This document shows positions 1-8,078 of a DNA stretch of 19,549 nucleotides, in pieces (positions within the stretch are counted from its first letter, which is position 1; each line of letters starts with the position of its first letter). The position numbers and the translations under genes are program-made. Origin of the DNA: DASWHR01 sp035541035 (GTDB lineage Bacteria; Actinomycetota; AC-67); assembly GCA_035541035.1 (NCBI GenBank), contig DATLFO010000357.1:1-19549 (forward strand). The letters are read 5' to 3'. The notes beneath the pieces were generated by a model. That model saw only the letters and a list, made by a program, of their open reading frames with translations, was not told where the DNA came from and made no database searches.

Positions 1-1122
1 GCCTCCGGAGTGTCTTTGTTCGAGGACTGGGTGCGCGATCTGAACGGCGTCCTGGGTGCCGTCGGAGCGGAGCGGCCGTCCCTGCTGGCCTCGACGGACG
101 CGGGACCGATGGCGATGCTCTTCGCGGCTGCGTATCCCGACCGGATCGCGTCGTTGATCTTGACGAATACCGGCGCGCGTGTGACGCCTGCACCGGATTA
201 CCCCTACGGGATTCCGGCCTCCCTCACGGACTCGTTCGGCGCCTTGCTGTCGAAGGAGTGGGGCCGGGAGCACGGATCGTTCCCGGATGTTGCGTGGCCT
301 ACGAAGGCTCACGATCCGGATTTCCGGCGGTGGGTCGCTCGCCTGCAACGCGCGGCCACGACGCCCCGAGGCGCGGCGAGTCTGTTCCGTCAAGAGCTGG
401 ACTCCGACGTGCGCCGTGCGCTGCCGCTTATTCAAGCCCCGACGCTGCTGGTCAGCTCCAACTTCGATCTGGTTCCGGTCGCCAACCTCGAATATCTCGC
501 CGAGCACATCTCGAATTCCCGTCTGTTGAAGCTGGAGGGGAAGGGAGCGTTCGGCTGGCTGGACGACGCCGATCGCTATCTTGCGGCGATCGAGGAGCAC
601 GTGACCGGCCGACACGCGCCCGTCGAGCCCGACCGTGTGCTCGCCACGATCATGTTCACCGACATCGTCGGATCGACCGAGCGGGCCTCCCGTTTGGGGG
701 ACAAGAAGTGGCGAGAGCTGCTCGATCGACACGATCAGATCGCGCAACGACACATCGGCCGGTTCGGCGGGCGTCTGGTCAAATCGACCGGCGACGGAGT
801 TCTGGCGGTGTTCGACGGTCCCGCTCGAGCCGTGCGTTGCTCCGCCGCGCTCGCCGAAGATCTGCGCCGAGAACAGGTTGAGATTCGGGTCGGCCTGCAC
901 GCCGGGGAGGTGGAGCGGCGGGGCGAGGACGTCGGAGGGATCGCCGTGCACATCGCGGCGCGCGTGATGGCACTGGCGCGACCGAACGAGATCCTTGCGA
1001 GCGCGACCGTCAAAGGGCTGGTGATCGGCTCCGGACTTGCCTTCCAGGACCGCGGCGACCACATTCTCTCCGGCCTGCCGGACACCTGGTCGCTGTATGC
1101 CGTCATGGCCGATGCCGATTGA
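1..1122 (+). CDS. alpha/beta-hydrolase-like / class III nucleotide cyclase fusion (5' partial)
   Basis: The frame is open from the first base, so the true start lies upstream; a GTG at 10 is only an internal candidate. Numbering from that GTG, residues 1-200 resemble an alpha/beta-hydrolase and 210-365 a class III adenylate/guanylate cyclase. The cyclase has both metal aspartates (FTDIVGST, D218; STGDG, D262), K258 before the second, and the VHIAAR segment, where His314 stands at the usual transition-state Asn and Arg318 is kept. Such fusions are common in Actinomycetota and would make cyclic nucleotide from NTP in the cytoplasm. The hydrolase part looks degenerate: the nucleophile elbow reads STDAGP, with Thr29 where Ser is normal, and the region that usually holds the catalytic His reads GKGAFGW. 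It may bind a ligand and control the cyclase, but that is inference. No operon partner is visible; leuA downstream has its own leader. Confidence 0.85.
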   Translation, partial: ASGVSLFEDWVRDLNGVLGAVGAERPSLLASTDAGPMAMLFAAAYPDRIASLILTNTGARVTPAPDYPYGIPASLTDSFGALLSKEWGREHGSFPDVAWPTKAHDPDFRRWVARLQRAATTPRGAASLFRQELDSDVRRALPLIQAPTLLVSSNFDLVPVANLEYLAEHISNSRLLKLEGKGAFGWLDDADRYLAAIEEHVTGRHAPVEPDRVLATIMFTDIVGSTERASRLGDKKWRELLDRHDQIAQRHIGRFGGRLVKSTGDGVLAVFDGPARAVRCSAALAEDLRREQVEIRVGLHAGEVERRGEDVGGIAVHIAARVMALARPNEILASATVKGLVIGSGLAFQDRGDHILSGLPDTWSLYAVMADAD

Positions 1123-1141
1123 CCCACCGACGGCGCGACGC

Positions 1142-1171
1142 TTGCCTCGGCGGGGCCGGTTATGCGATGAT
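1142..1171 (+). promoter_or_regulatory. candidate leuA-leader promoter
   Basis: A TTGCCT hexamer (1142-1147) and a GATGAT hexamer (1166-1171) are separated by 18 bases. Transcription would begin near 1178-1179, exactly at the ATG of the leader peptide, so the leader would be translated from a leaderless RNA. Each hexamer matches the sigma-70 consensus at only four of six positions. The call rests mainly on its position just ahead of the attenuator. Confidence 0.35.
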
Positions 1172-1178
1172 GGCAGAG

Positions 1179-1205
1179 ATGAGTGGCAATCTGCTTCTTC
1201 TTTGA
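1179..1205 (+). CDS. leuL: leu leader peptide MSGNLLLL
   Basis: This eight-codon frame reads ATG AGT GGC AAT CTG CTT CTT CTT TGA: four consecutive leucine codons directly before the stop. It sits 68 bases upstream of leuA and just before two RNA hairpins, the second a Rho-independent terminator. That is the arrangement of ribosome-mediated attenuators: when charged tRNA-Leu is scarce, the ribosome stalls on the Leu run and changes the folding downstream. In-frame ATGs at 1167 and 1170 could extend the peptide by up to four residues, but the candidate promoter starts RNA near 1178, which favours 1179 and a leaderless start. No convincing Shine-Dalgarno precedes any of the three. The frame could be chance, but four Leu codons at this exact place make that unlikely. 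Confidence 0.75.
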   Translation: MSGNLLLL

Positions 1206-1258
1206 CGGCGTACGCGGAATCGCGTGCGTCGGCCCTTCGCATCCGCGGAGGGTTTTTT
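1203..1258 (+). promoter_or_regulatory. leuA transcription attenuator (alternative hairpins)
   Basis: Three competing folds can be drawn by hand. Hairpin 1:2 pairs 1207-1216 with 1221-1230 (10 pairs including two G-U, loop GAAT). Terminator 3:4 pairs 1233-1240 with 1245-1252. An antiterminator 2:3 can pair 1221-1228 with 1238-1245 (one mismatch, core GTGCG/CGCAT), which excludes both others. A ribosome held on the last Leu codons would cover the 5' arm at about 1207-1215, free 1221-1230 for the 2:3 pairing and allow read-through into leuA. A ribosome that finishes the peptide and leaves would let 1:2 and 3:4 form. A second possible antiterminator is 1213-1218 with 1242-1247. No folding energies were computed. 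Confidence 0.7.
1233..1258 (+). terminator. Rho-independent terminator of the leuA attenuator
   Basis: CCCTTCGC (1233-1240) pairs with GCGGAGGG (1245-1252) over eight base pairs (one G-U) around a four-base loop ATCC, and is followed at once by six T residues (1253-1258). It lies between the leader peptide and leuA with no gene ending just before it, so it must act on the leuA leader transcript itself. Confidence 0.85.
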
Positions 1259-1273
1259 CGTTGAAAGGGACGG

Positions 1274-2818
1274 ATGATGAGCGATCGGGTACGGATCCTC
1301 GACACGACGTTGCGGGACGGCGAGCAGTCGCCCGGCATCAACCTGAACGTGAAAGAGAAGCTCGAGATCGCCGAGCAGCTCGCTCGTCTGCACGTGGATG
1401 TCATCGAAGCAGGGTTCCCGCGGACCTCGCAGGGTGACTTCGACGGGGTTCGCGCGATCGCGGACACGATCAAGGGTCCGGCGATCGCGGCGCTGGCCCG
1501 ATGCGTGGACGAGGACATCGACCGGGCCTGGGACGCGCTTCGCGTCAACGCGAAGCCGCGCATCCACGTGTTTCTGTCCACCAGCGACATCCACCGCAAG
1601 TACATGCTGAACGCGACCGAGGACGAGATCGTCGCGCAGGCGGTCGCGGGCGTGCAGCGCGCGAAGGGCTATACCGACGACGTCGAGTTCAGCCCGCAGG
1701 ACGCGACCCGAACCGAGCCCGAGTTCCTGTTTCGCATCGTGGAGGCGGTGATCGAGGCCGGCGCGACGACCGTCAACGTTCCCGACACGGTCGGCTACGC
1801 GATCCCGTACGACTTCGGCGAGATGCTCCGCGAGTGCTACAAGGCGGTGCCGCGCCTGGCCGAGATCACGCTGAGCGTGCACTGCCACAACGACTTGGGC
1901 CTGGCCGTTTCGAACTCGATCGAGGCGATCCGAGCCGGCGCGCGCCAGGTCGAGGTCGCCGTCAACGGCATCGGCGAACGGGCGGGGAACTGCTCGCTGG
2001 AAGAGGTTGTGATGGCGATCGCCACGCGACGCGACCTGCTCAACGTCGAAACCGGCATCAACACCCGCGAGCTCGCTCGCACCTCCCGCCTGGTGTCGCT
2101 GCTCACCGGCTACAACGTGCAGCGCAACAAGGCCATCGTCGGCGAGAACGCCTTCGCGCACGAGTCCGGCATCCATCAGCACGGCGTGCTGCAGGACCGG
2201 CTTACCTACGAGATCATCAAGGCCGAGGACATCGGCGTCGAAGGCGGCAAGATCGTGCTCGGCAAGCACTCCGGCCGGCACGCGTTCAGCAAGCAGCTCG
2301 AAGAAATGGGATTCCAGCTCGGCAAGGACGAGCTCGACCGCGCCTTCACGCGCTTCAAGGAGCTCGTCGATCGCAAGATCCAGATCACCGACAAAGATCT
2401 GGAAGCGATCATCGCCGACGAGATCCAAACCGCCGACGAGATCTACCGGCTCGAAAGCCTTCAGGTCGCAGGCGGCACGCATCTTGCTCCGACCGCGACG
2501 GTGCGCGTCCAGCGCGACGGAGCCAGCTTGCAAGAGTCCGCGATGGGCGACGGCATGGTGGACGCGGTGTTCGGTGCGGTGATGCGCGCGACCGGCGTGG
2601 CGGCGACGTTGCACTCGTTCAACATCGCCGCCGTGACCGAAGGTGCCGAGGCGCTCGGTGACGTCAGCGTGCAGCTTGAGATCGAAGGCGAGCGCTACAG
2701 CGGGCGCGGCCTGGCGACCGACATCGTCGAAGCGAGCGCGCGGGCATTTCTCAACGCGCTCAACCGAGCAGCCCGCCACGCGGACCGCGGCCCTCGCTCC
2801 ATCGAGCCGACTCCGTAG
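1274..2818 (+). CDS. leuA: 2-isopropylmalate synthase
   Basis: LeuA condenses 2-oxoisovalerate with acetyl-CoA to 2-isopropylmalate, the committed step to leucine. The 514-residue length matches the bacterial type 1 enzyme. Visible motifs are the N-terminal DTTLRDGEQSPG catalytic loop, IEAGFP, the metal-binding HCHNDLG and NGIGERAGN of the HMGL-like TIM barrel (about residues 1-270), a linker with HESGIHQHG, and the C-terminal LeuA dimer/regulatory domain (about 370-505), the site of leucine feedback inhibition in the family. Two adjacent ATGs (1274, 1277) can start it; the purine-rich GAAAGGGA at 1263-1270 suits 1277 slightly better. It is expressed behind an attenuator with a leucine-rich leader peptide. 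The gene stands alone: the next gene converges on it from the other strand, and leuCD and leuB lie 6-9 kb away in other units. Confidence 0.97.
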   Translation: MMSDRVRILDTTLRDGEQSPGINLNVKEKLEIAEQLARLHVDVIEAGFPRTSQGDFDGVRAIADTIKGPAIAALARCVDEDIDRAWDALRVNAKPRIHVFLSTSDIHRKYMLNATEDEIVAQAVAGVQRAKGYTDDVEFSPQDATRTEPEFLFRIVEAVIEAGATTVNVPDTVGYAIPYDFGEMLRECYKAVPRLAEITLSVHCHNDLGLAVSNSIEAIRAGARQVEVAVNGIGERAGNCSLEEVVMAIATRRDLLNVETGINTRELARTSRLVSLLTGYNVQRNKAIVGENAFAHESGIHQHGVLQDRLTYEIIKAEDIGVEGGKIVLGKHSGRHAFSKQLEEMGFQLGKDELDRAFTRFKELVDRKIQITDKDLEAIIADEIQTADEIYRLESLQVAGGTHLAPTATVRVQRDGASLQESAMGDGMVDAVFGAVMRATGVAATLHSFNIAAVTEGAEALGDVSVQLEIEGERYSGRGLATDIVEASARAFLNALNRAARHADRGPRSIEPTP

Positions 2819-2836
2819 CGTTGCGCGAGCGAGCCG

Positions 2837-3002
2837 TCAAAGCCCGGACCATGCGGCGATGTGGAAGCTCGCGCACAGCCCGACGTCGAGGACGTCCTGC
2901 CCGCCGAGGGGCTCTGAGAGAGGATCTCGCCGTCGGCCTTGAGGATCCAGATCGGATCGGCGGCGTTCTGCACGAGACGACGGATCCGGGGGTGACCGGG
3001 CC
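2837..3002 (-). pseudogene. possible decayed coding remnant with a PAS-like fragment
   Basis: The 184-base gap between the convergent leuA and VOC genes has no intact gene and no clear terminator. On the minus strand, directly after the VOC stop but in another frame, 2994-2908 reads LVQNAADPIWILKADGEI, which resembles the opening of a PAS domain (LVQNASD...VLDADG...). In a third frame, 2905-2837 reads LGGQDVLDVGLCASF and on to a TGA, also protein-like, so a single frameshift near 2905 would join the two. No start codon or ribosome site is seen. It may be the scar of a lost gene or simply coding-like noise in G+C-rich DNA. Confidence 0.2.
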
Positions 3003-3827
3003 TCACGCCTCGACGAGCCACAGGTCGAGGCCGTGCGCGGCCGCGTGGTTGACGCCGGCCCCGCTCGAGCGCAGCGCGCCCAGCAGGCCGCGCGCGCGGA
3101 GCCGGGCGACCGCGCGGTCGAGCGCAACGACCGCAAAGGTGATTCCCGTGATGCCGTCGATCGGCGATTCGGTGACGTGCACGGCCGGTCCGTCGAGCCG
3201 CTCCCCGGGCCGCTCCCCGGGCCGGCCTCCGAGCTGCCACCTGCCCTCGCCGTCCGGCGACGCCAGTCGCGACCAGGCCCGGCTCACCGCCCCGATGTCG
3301 CGCGCGCCGATGCCGATCTCGGCGATGCGGCGGATCCCAACCGTCTCGCTCCGCGCCGCCGCCGCCTCCGTGCGATCCGCGACGCGACCGGCCGAGACCG
3401 GCGCCGCCATCTCGCACAGGTAAGCAATCCCCGCGTCGGCGACCAGCTCGGGCAGCGCCGCGATCGTCACGAGCGGTCCGTGGACCCCGTCCGGCCGGCG
3501 TCCCTCGAACATGGTGACCGGTCCCACCGGCACGCCCGCGGCGTGCAGGGACTCGGCCGCATCGGAGCAGGTTCCGCCTGCGTCGAGCGCGATCCCGCGC
3601 ACGACCGCGGGAAGCGATGGGCGATACAGCGGCGTCAGCGACTCGGCGCCGGCGACGATCTCGATCCAGCAGTTGCCGGCGGCGACACCGGCGCTTCGGA
3701 ACGGGCCCACGTCACTGACCGGCCACAACCCGGGGAGGCCGAGTCCCTCGGTGAAAAGCGTGAACAGATCATCCGGATCTTCGTCCGGAATGACCACGTG
3801 ATCGATTCGTGTGACGAGCGGCTCCAT
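3003..3827 (-). CDS. VOC (glyoxalase/dioxygenase-like) family protein
   Basis: The 274-residue protein opens with IDHVVIPDEDPDDLFTLF, the first strand and helix of a vicinal-oxygen-chelate module with a possible metal ligand at His9, and a second, weaker module begins near VGIRRIAEIGIG. VOC proteins are metal enzymes (lyases, dioxygenases, isomerases) or drug-binding proteins; this one cannot be assigned a substrate. It is cytosolic, with no signal or membrane segment. ATG at 3827 is the natural start because the VOC fold begins right after it. The gene follows the large signalling gene by 47 bases and may share its transcript, but it also has a TANNNT box (3838-3843) of its own ten bases before the ATG. 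A 12-bp tandem duplication inside it encodes the repeat PGERPGER. The C-terminal module looks weaker than usual. Confidence 0.8.
   Translation of the reverse strand: MEPLVTRIDHVVIPDEDPDDLFTLFTEGLGLPGLWPVSDVGPFRSAGVAAGNCWIEIVAGAESLTPLYRPSLPAVVRGIALDAGGTCSDAAESLHAAGVPVGPVTMFEGRRPDGVHGPLVTIAALPELVADAGIAYLCEMAAPVSAGRVADRTEAAAARSETVGIRRIAEIGIGARDIGAVSRAWSRLASPDGEGRWQLGGRPGERPGERLDGPAVHVTESPIDGITGITFAVVALDRAVARLRARGLLGALRSSGAGVNHAAAHGLDLWLVEA
3198..3225. repeat. 12-bp tandem repeat inside the VOC gene
   Basis: The unit CCGCTCCCCGGG occurs twice head to tail (3198-3209, 3210-3221) and continues for four more bases. Being a multiple of three it keeps frame, and on the minus strand it encodes a repeated P-G-E-R. 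It looks like a recent slippage duplication in a surface loop. Confidence 0.8.
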
Positions 3828-3837
3828 GACCCCGGGC

Positions 3838-3843
3838 AGTGTA
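3838..3843 (-). promoter_or_regulatory. candidate -10 box for the VOC gene
   Basis: TACACT on the minus strand fits the actinobacterial TANNNT -10 pattern and ends ten bases before the ATG at 3827, which would give a 5' leader of only about four bases. No recognisable -35 element is seen, so this is a weak call. Confidence 0.25.
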
Positions 3844-3874
3844 TCGGCCGCCGAGATCGCCAGGCCCGCCGCTG

Positions 3875-6800
3875 CTAATCACGCCAGACGACGGAACAGA
3901 CGGATACCGGCGTCGCGATCCCTTTGAGCCGAAGCGAACGCGCGCGCGAGACGGCCGTCGATCCCGCCCGCTCCCGCACCCGGTCCGACACCACGATCTC
4001 GCCGCCCGAGGCGTGGTCGGCGATGCGAGCGGCGAGGATGACGTTGCGGCCGAACACATCGCCTTCCTCTTCGATCACCTGCCCGGCGTGAATCCCGATG
4101 CGGACGCGGATCTTCACCGGCCCGGCTTCCTCCTGAAACGATTGCTGGACGGCGATCGCGCACGCCACCGCGGACGGACAGTCGGGGAACGTGATCATGA
4201 ATCCGTCACCCTGTGCCTTGACCTCGGTACCACCGTGGGCCGCCACGGCCGTGCGCACGAGCTCGTTGTGACGTCGCAGAACCTCGAGCCAGCGGTCGTC
4301 GCCGAGCCGCTCGGTGAGAACGGTCGACCCTTCGATGTCGCTGAACATGATCGCGAACTCGCTCCGGTCGGATGCGGGCCGCTGACCGGCGATGGAATCG
4401 GCAAGCGCCAGCACCGAGGTCTGCACGGAGGCGGGATCGACGCCCTGCGCGCGAAGCTTGTCTGCCAGCACGGGCTCGAGCCGGGCCATCGGCGCCCCCA
4501 TTCGCGACAGGATGTCCAGCGCCTCGCCGAGATGCTCGATCGCACCGCGATGATCGCCGGCGGCGAGGCACGCGCGGCCCCAATCGATGAGCACGTCCGC
4601 TTCCTGCCGCGCCAGTCCGTGGCGCTGCAGGAGCGACACGGCGGCGGAGAACGCGTCGTGCGCAACGTCCCCTCGGGCGGACTGCATCGCGGCTTCTGCC
4701 CAGAGCGCGATGCCGGGAGAGCCGCGCAGATCCTCGTCGGTATCGAAGATCGCCTTCGCGCGGCCGAGCGCATCGGATGCGGCCTCGAGGTCGCCGGCCT
4801 GGGCGAGGCACAGCGCGAGGACGCTCAGCCAATAGGCATCCAGCATGCTTCCGTTCGCCAGCAGATGGGACGAGGCTTGAAGGAGTGCGGCGCCCTCGGC
4901 CGGCCGGCCCTGGTCCCGGTAGGCGAACGCGAGATTTACCACGCCGCCCCAGGTCATGTTGGTGTTCTCGCTTGCCCGGCCTCGCTCGGCCACCGTCGCC
5001 GCGAGCGTCTCGACCAGGTCCCACTCGCCGAGGTTTCGCGCGGCGAGCAGCGAGATCCAGTCCTGCTCGTCGAACTCCGGAGCGAGGATCTCGGATCCGT
5101 CGATCTCCCCGAGCGTGAATCGGATTCCGGTGAGCGTCCGCGAAAGGATGCGCCGCGTGCTCGCCGTGTCGGCCGACCGCGGCCTGGCGAGCTCGCGCTC
5201 GATCCACTGCTTCGCTTCGATCGGCGCGCCGAGGGGGCCGAACAGATACTGGCCGGCGACCCAGGTCGCCAGAAACGCCCCGAAGACGTGCCCCGACGCG
5301 TCGGCGCGCTGCCAGGCGCGCTCGACATTGGCGAGGCCTTCGGCAACCTGGCCGAAGGTGAGCTGATACCACCCCAGGTTCGCGGTCGCACTCGCAAGCA
5401 GCCCCTCGTTGCCGAGCCGTCCGGCGATCTCGACGGCTCGCTCGATCGGCTCGCGTGCCTCCTCGAATCGATACTGCCACATCGAGGCGGTTCCCAGGCC
5501 GAGATACAGATATGCGAGCGCCGGCGAGTCGCCCGCGGCCGTCAAGACCGGCTCGGCCGCGCGATAATGCCTGACCGCGCGGCCGAGATCCATGGTCTCG
5601 GGGAAGGTTCCGAGATGGAAGCCGATCCGTACGTGCGCCTGCGCGGCACGCTCCGTCGCCCCCGCGCGCTCGTAGAGCCGGATCGCTTCCTCGAGTGAGC
5701 GGACGGCTTTTCGATGTTCGGAGCCGCCGATGTAGAGCACGTCGGCCAGCCGCTCCAGCAGCCGTGCCTGCTGCCAGGGGTCGGCGTCGGTGTCGGCGAG
5801 GATCTCGACCGCGGCTTCGAGATGGGCGGCGGCGTCCTCCCACGCGTACAGGTCCGCCGCGCCTTGCGCCGCCTGCAGCGTGTAGCCGAGCGCTTTGTCG
5901 TGATCGGCGGCGGCGCCGGCCAGCCGCGTATGCACGGCGAGCGACGCGATGTGGGGCGCCAGGTTTCGCGCGAACACCGTTTCGATCGCCTCGGCCGCGC
6001 GAAGGTGAAGCCGCTGCTTGCGGGGAAGGCTCAGTTCCTCGTAGAGCGTCTGGCGCACGAGCGCGTGAGAGAACCCGTATGTCGGCACGGTCTTGCCGCT
6101 GACCTCGTGAACGAGCTGCGCCGCCAGGGCCTCCTCGATCGCGGACAGCATCCCGTCCTCGTCCACGCCTGACATCGCGCCGACGACGTCGAAGGAGAAC
6201 TCGCGTCCGATCACCGATGCGTGGGACAGGACCTTGTTGCACTCCTCGCTCAGCCGCGACAGGCGGCGGCCGATGACCTCGCGCACGCCTTCGGGGATCC
6301 CGAGATCCTCGACGGCGCCGTCGTATCGCCAGCGGCCATCCCGGAAGTAGATGCGCTCCGTCTCGAGCAGATGCCGCACGATCTCTTCGATGAAGAACGG
6401 ATTGCCCTCGGTTTCGCTCTGCAGCGCGCCTGCCAGCAGCGCGCCACCCGTGCCCAGCCGGTGCTGCGCCGTGGCCTCGAGCCAGACGCGGATCTCGTCC
6501 GCGGACAGGCCCCGCAGGATGATGCGCTGGGCGAGCCGCTCGCGTCGCAGCACGGCCAAGACGTCCGCGAGCGGGTGGCGGCGGTCGAGCTCGACATCGC
6601 GGTAGGTCCCGATAACGGCGATCCGGCTTCCCGACAGACGCCGGGCGAGATGCTGAAGCAGCAGCAGCGACGGCCGATCCGCCCAGTGAAGGTCTTCAAG
6701 CACCAGCAGGATCGGTGCCTCACGTGCGGCGTTGACGAGAAAGGACGTCGCGGATTCGAACAGCCGGTAGCGCTCGACCTCCGGCTCGGCCTGCGGCGAT

Positions 6801-8035
6801 GCCGGCAGCGGCGGGATCCGGCGGCGAATCTCCGAGACCAGCTTCGCGACGTCGGCGGCGCCCTCGCCGAGCTCGTCGCGAAGCGCCTCGTCGGAGCGCG
6901 AGGCGCTGTAGTCGCGCAGCGCCTCGACCCACGGGATGTAGGGCATCGACGCCTCGGCCTCGTAGCAGTGGCCGACGAGCACGCGCGCGCCGCGAGCGCG
7001 CGCGTACGCCGACGCTTCTTCGGAAAGCCGTGTCTTACCGATGCCGGGCTCGCCGACCAGGAACAGCAGCGAGCCGTGCCCGGCGCCGGCGGCGTCCACC
7101 GCGCCGGTTAGCGAGGCGCGCTCGTGCTCGCGCCCGACGAACCGCGACCGGACCGGTCCTCGGCCCACGGCGGCGGAGGGGGCCGCCGTGGCCGACGGCT
7201 CCTGCTCGACCTGGTCGAGGCGCGCCGCAACCTCGGTGGCCGACGCCGGCCGCTCGGCGGGGTCCTTTGCGAGCAGCTCCAGGATCAGTATGTCGAGGCC
7301 GGGCGGCACCGATGCGTTATGCCACGACGGCGCCACCGGTGCGACGTTGAGATGCTGGCCGATGACGGCGACGGCGTCGTCGCCCGGGAACGGCGGGCGT
7401 CCCGTAACCATCTCGTAGAGCATGGCGCCCAGCGAGTACAGGTCGCTGCGTGCGTCCGGTTCGCGTCCGGTCGCCTGCTCCGGCGGAAGATAGGCGACCG
7501 TTCCGACGAGCATTCCGTCGGAGGTCAGGCGAGCCTCGGTGCGGCGCACGGCCAGACCGAAGTCTCCCAGGCGCGCTTGTCCGTCCGCGCCGATCCATAC
7601 GTTTTGGGGCTTGAGATCGCGGTGCACGATGCCATGGCCGTGCGCGTAAGCCAGGGCCGAGCAGACCTGGCGCGTGAGCGCGATCGCGTCGTCGATCGGC
7701 AGGCGTCCGTCCCTCGATGCGATCAGATCCACGATCGAGCCGCCTGCCATGTACTCGCTGATGATGTAGGTGTGACCGGCTTCTTCACCGACGTCGTAGA
7801 TGTCCACGATGTTGTTGTGGGAGCCGAGCGTGGCCATCGCGCGTGCCTCGCGGTGAATGCGCTCGCGTCCGTCCTCGTCGAGCCCGGCGGTCTCGATCAG
7901 CGCGATGGCGACGTCCCGCTCGAGTCGCGTGTCGCGGCCGAGGTAAACCTTCTTGCGGCCGCCTTCGCCGAGAAATCCCGAGAAGACGTATCGTCCTCCG
8001 GCGACGGATGTGATCGGATCCCCCATGCCCGCCAT
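3875..8035 (-). CDS. Ser/Thr kinase-like / AAA+ ATPase / TPR / class III cyclase multidomain regulator
   Basis: This 1386-residue cytosolic protein joins four modules. Residues 15-275 are a PknB-like kinase domain with HRDLKPQN (D140), DFG (158-160) and a PPE motif. Residues 299-700 are a STAND-like AAA+ ATPase with Walker A GEPGIGKT (328-335) and Walker B LLVLEDLHW (443-451). About 700-1215 is a TPR-like helical repeat region. Residues 1227-1386 are a class III cyclase with metal aspartates D1233 and D1277, K1273 and R1337; Ile1333 replaces the usual Asn. The kinase lacks the beta3 lysine (VAIA, Ala45), but the glycine loop GEGGRKKV has Lys28 at the third Gly position, as in WNK kinases. Similar fusions are known in Actinomycetota; ligand and targets are unknown. 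It follows leuD by 43 bases and probably shares its transcript. ATG 8035 is used; ATG 8026 is possible, and neither has a good ribosome site. Confidence 0.9.
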   Translation of the reverse strand: MAGMGDPITSVAGGRYVFSGFLGEGGRKKVYLGRDTRLERDVAIALIETAGLDEDGRERIHREARAMATLGSHNNIVDIYDVGEEAGHTYIISEYMAGGSIVDLIASRDGRLPIDDAIALTRQVCSALAYAHGHGIVHRDLKPQNVWIGADGQARLGDFGLAVRRTEARLTSDGMLVGTVAYLPPEQATGREPDARSDLYSLGAMLYEMVTGRPPFPGDDAVAVIGQHLNVAPVAPSWHNASVPPGLDILILELLAKDPAERPASATEVAARLDQVEQEPSATAAPSAAVGRGPVRSRFVGREHERASLTGAVDAAGAGHGSLLFLVGEPGIGKTRLSEEASAYARARGARVLVGHCYEAEASMPYIPWVEALRDYSASRSDEALRDELGEGAADVAKLVSEIRRRIPPLPASPQAEPEVERYRLFESATSFLVNAAREAPILLVLEDLHWADRPSLLLLQHLARRLSGSRIAVIGTYRDVELDRRHPLADVLAVLRRERLAQRIILRGLSADEIRVWLEATAQHRLGTGGALLAGALQSETEGNPFFIEEIVRHLLETERIYFRDGRWRYDGAVEDLGIPEGVREVIGRRLSRLSEECNKVLSHASVIGREFSFDVVGAMSGVDEDGMLSAIEEALAAQLVHEVSGKTVPTYGFSHALVRQTLYEELSLPRKQRLHLRAAEAIETVFARNLAPHIASLAVHTRLAGAAADHDKALGYTLQAAQGAADLYAWEDAAAHLEAAVEILADTDADPWQQARLLERLADVLYIGGSEHRKAVRSLEEAIRLYERAGATERAAQAHVRIGFHLGTFPETMDLGRAVRHYRAAEPVLTAAGDSPALAYLYLGLGTASMWQYRFEEAREPIERAVEIAGRLGNEGLLASATANLGWYQLTFGQVAEGLANVERAWQRADASGHVFGAFLATWVAGQYLFGPLGAPIEAKQWIERELARPRSADTASTRRILSRTLTGIRFTLGEIDGSEILAPEFDEQDWISLLAARNLGEWDLVETLAATVAERGRASENTNMTWGGVVNLAFAYRDQGRPAEGAALLQASSHLLANGSMLDAYWLSVLALCLAQAGDLEAASDALGRAKAIFDTDEDLRGSPGIALWAEAAMQSARGDVAHDAFSAAVSLLQRHGLARQEADVLIDWGRACLAAGDHRGAIEHLGEALDILSRMGAPMARLEPVLADKLRAQGVDPASVQTSVLALADSIAGQRPASDRSEFAIMFSDIEGSTVLTERLGDDRWLEVLRRHNELVRTAVAAHGGTEVKAQGDGFMITFPDCPSAVACAIAVQQSFQEEAGPVKIRVRIGIHAGQVIEEEGDVFGRNVILAARIADHASGGEIVVSDRVRERAGSTAVSRARSLRLKGIATPVSVCSVVWRD

Positions 8036-8078
8036 TGTTTCGCGTGGCTGCGAGCGCGTCCAACTTGCCTTCGGCCCG

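Noticed and set aside
1160..2779. Long open frame antisense to leuA
   Set aside because: A G/C-biased third position on the coding strand leaves the antisense frame free of stops; the sense strand is an unmistakable leuA.
3839..5698. 619-codon plus-strand frame opposite the multidomain regulator
   Set aside because: Low-complexity Arg/Gly/Asp-rich translation without domains; the opposite strand encodes recognisable TPR and cyclase modules.
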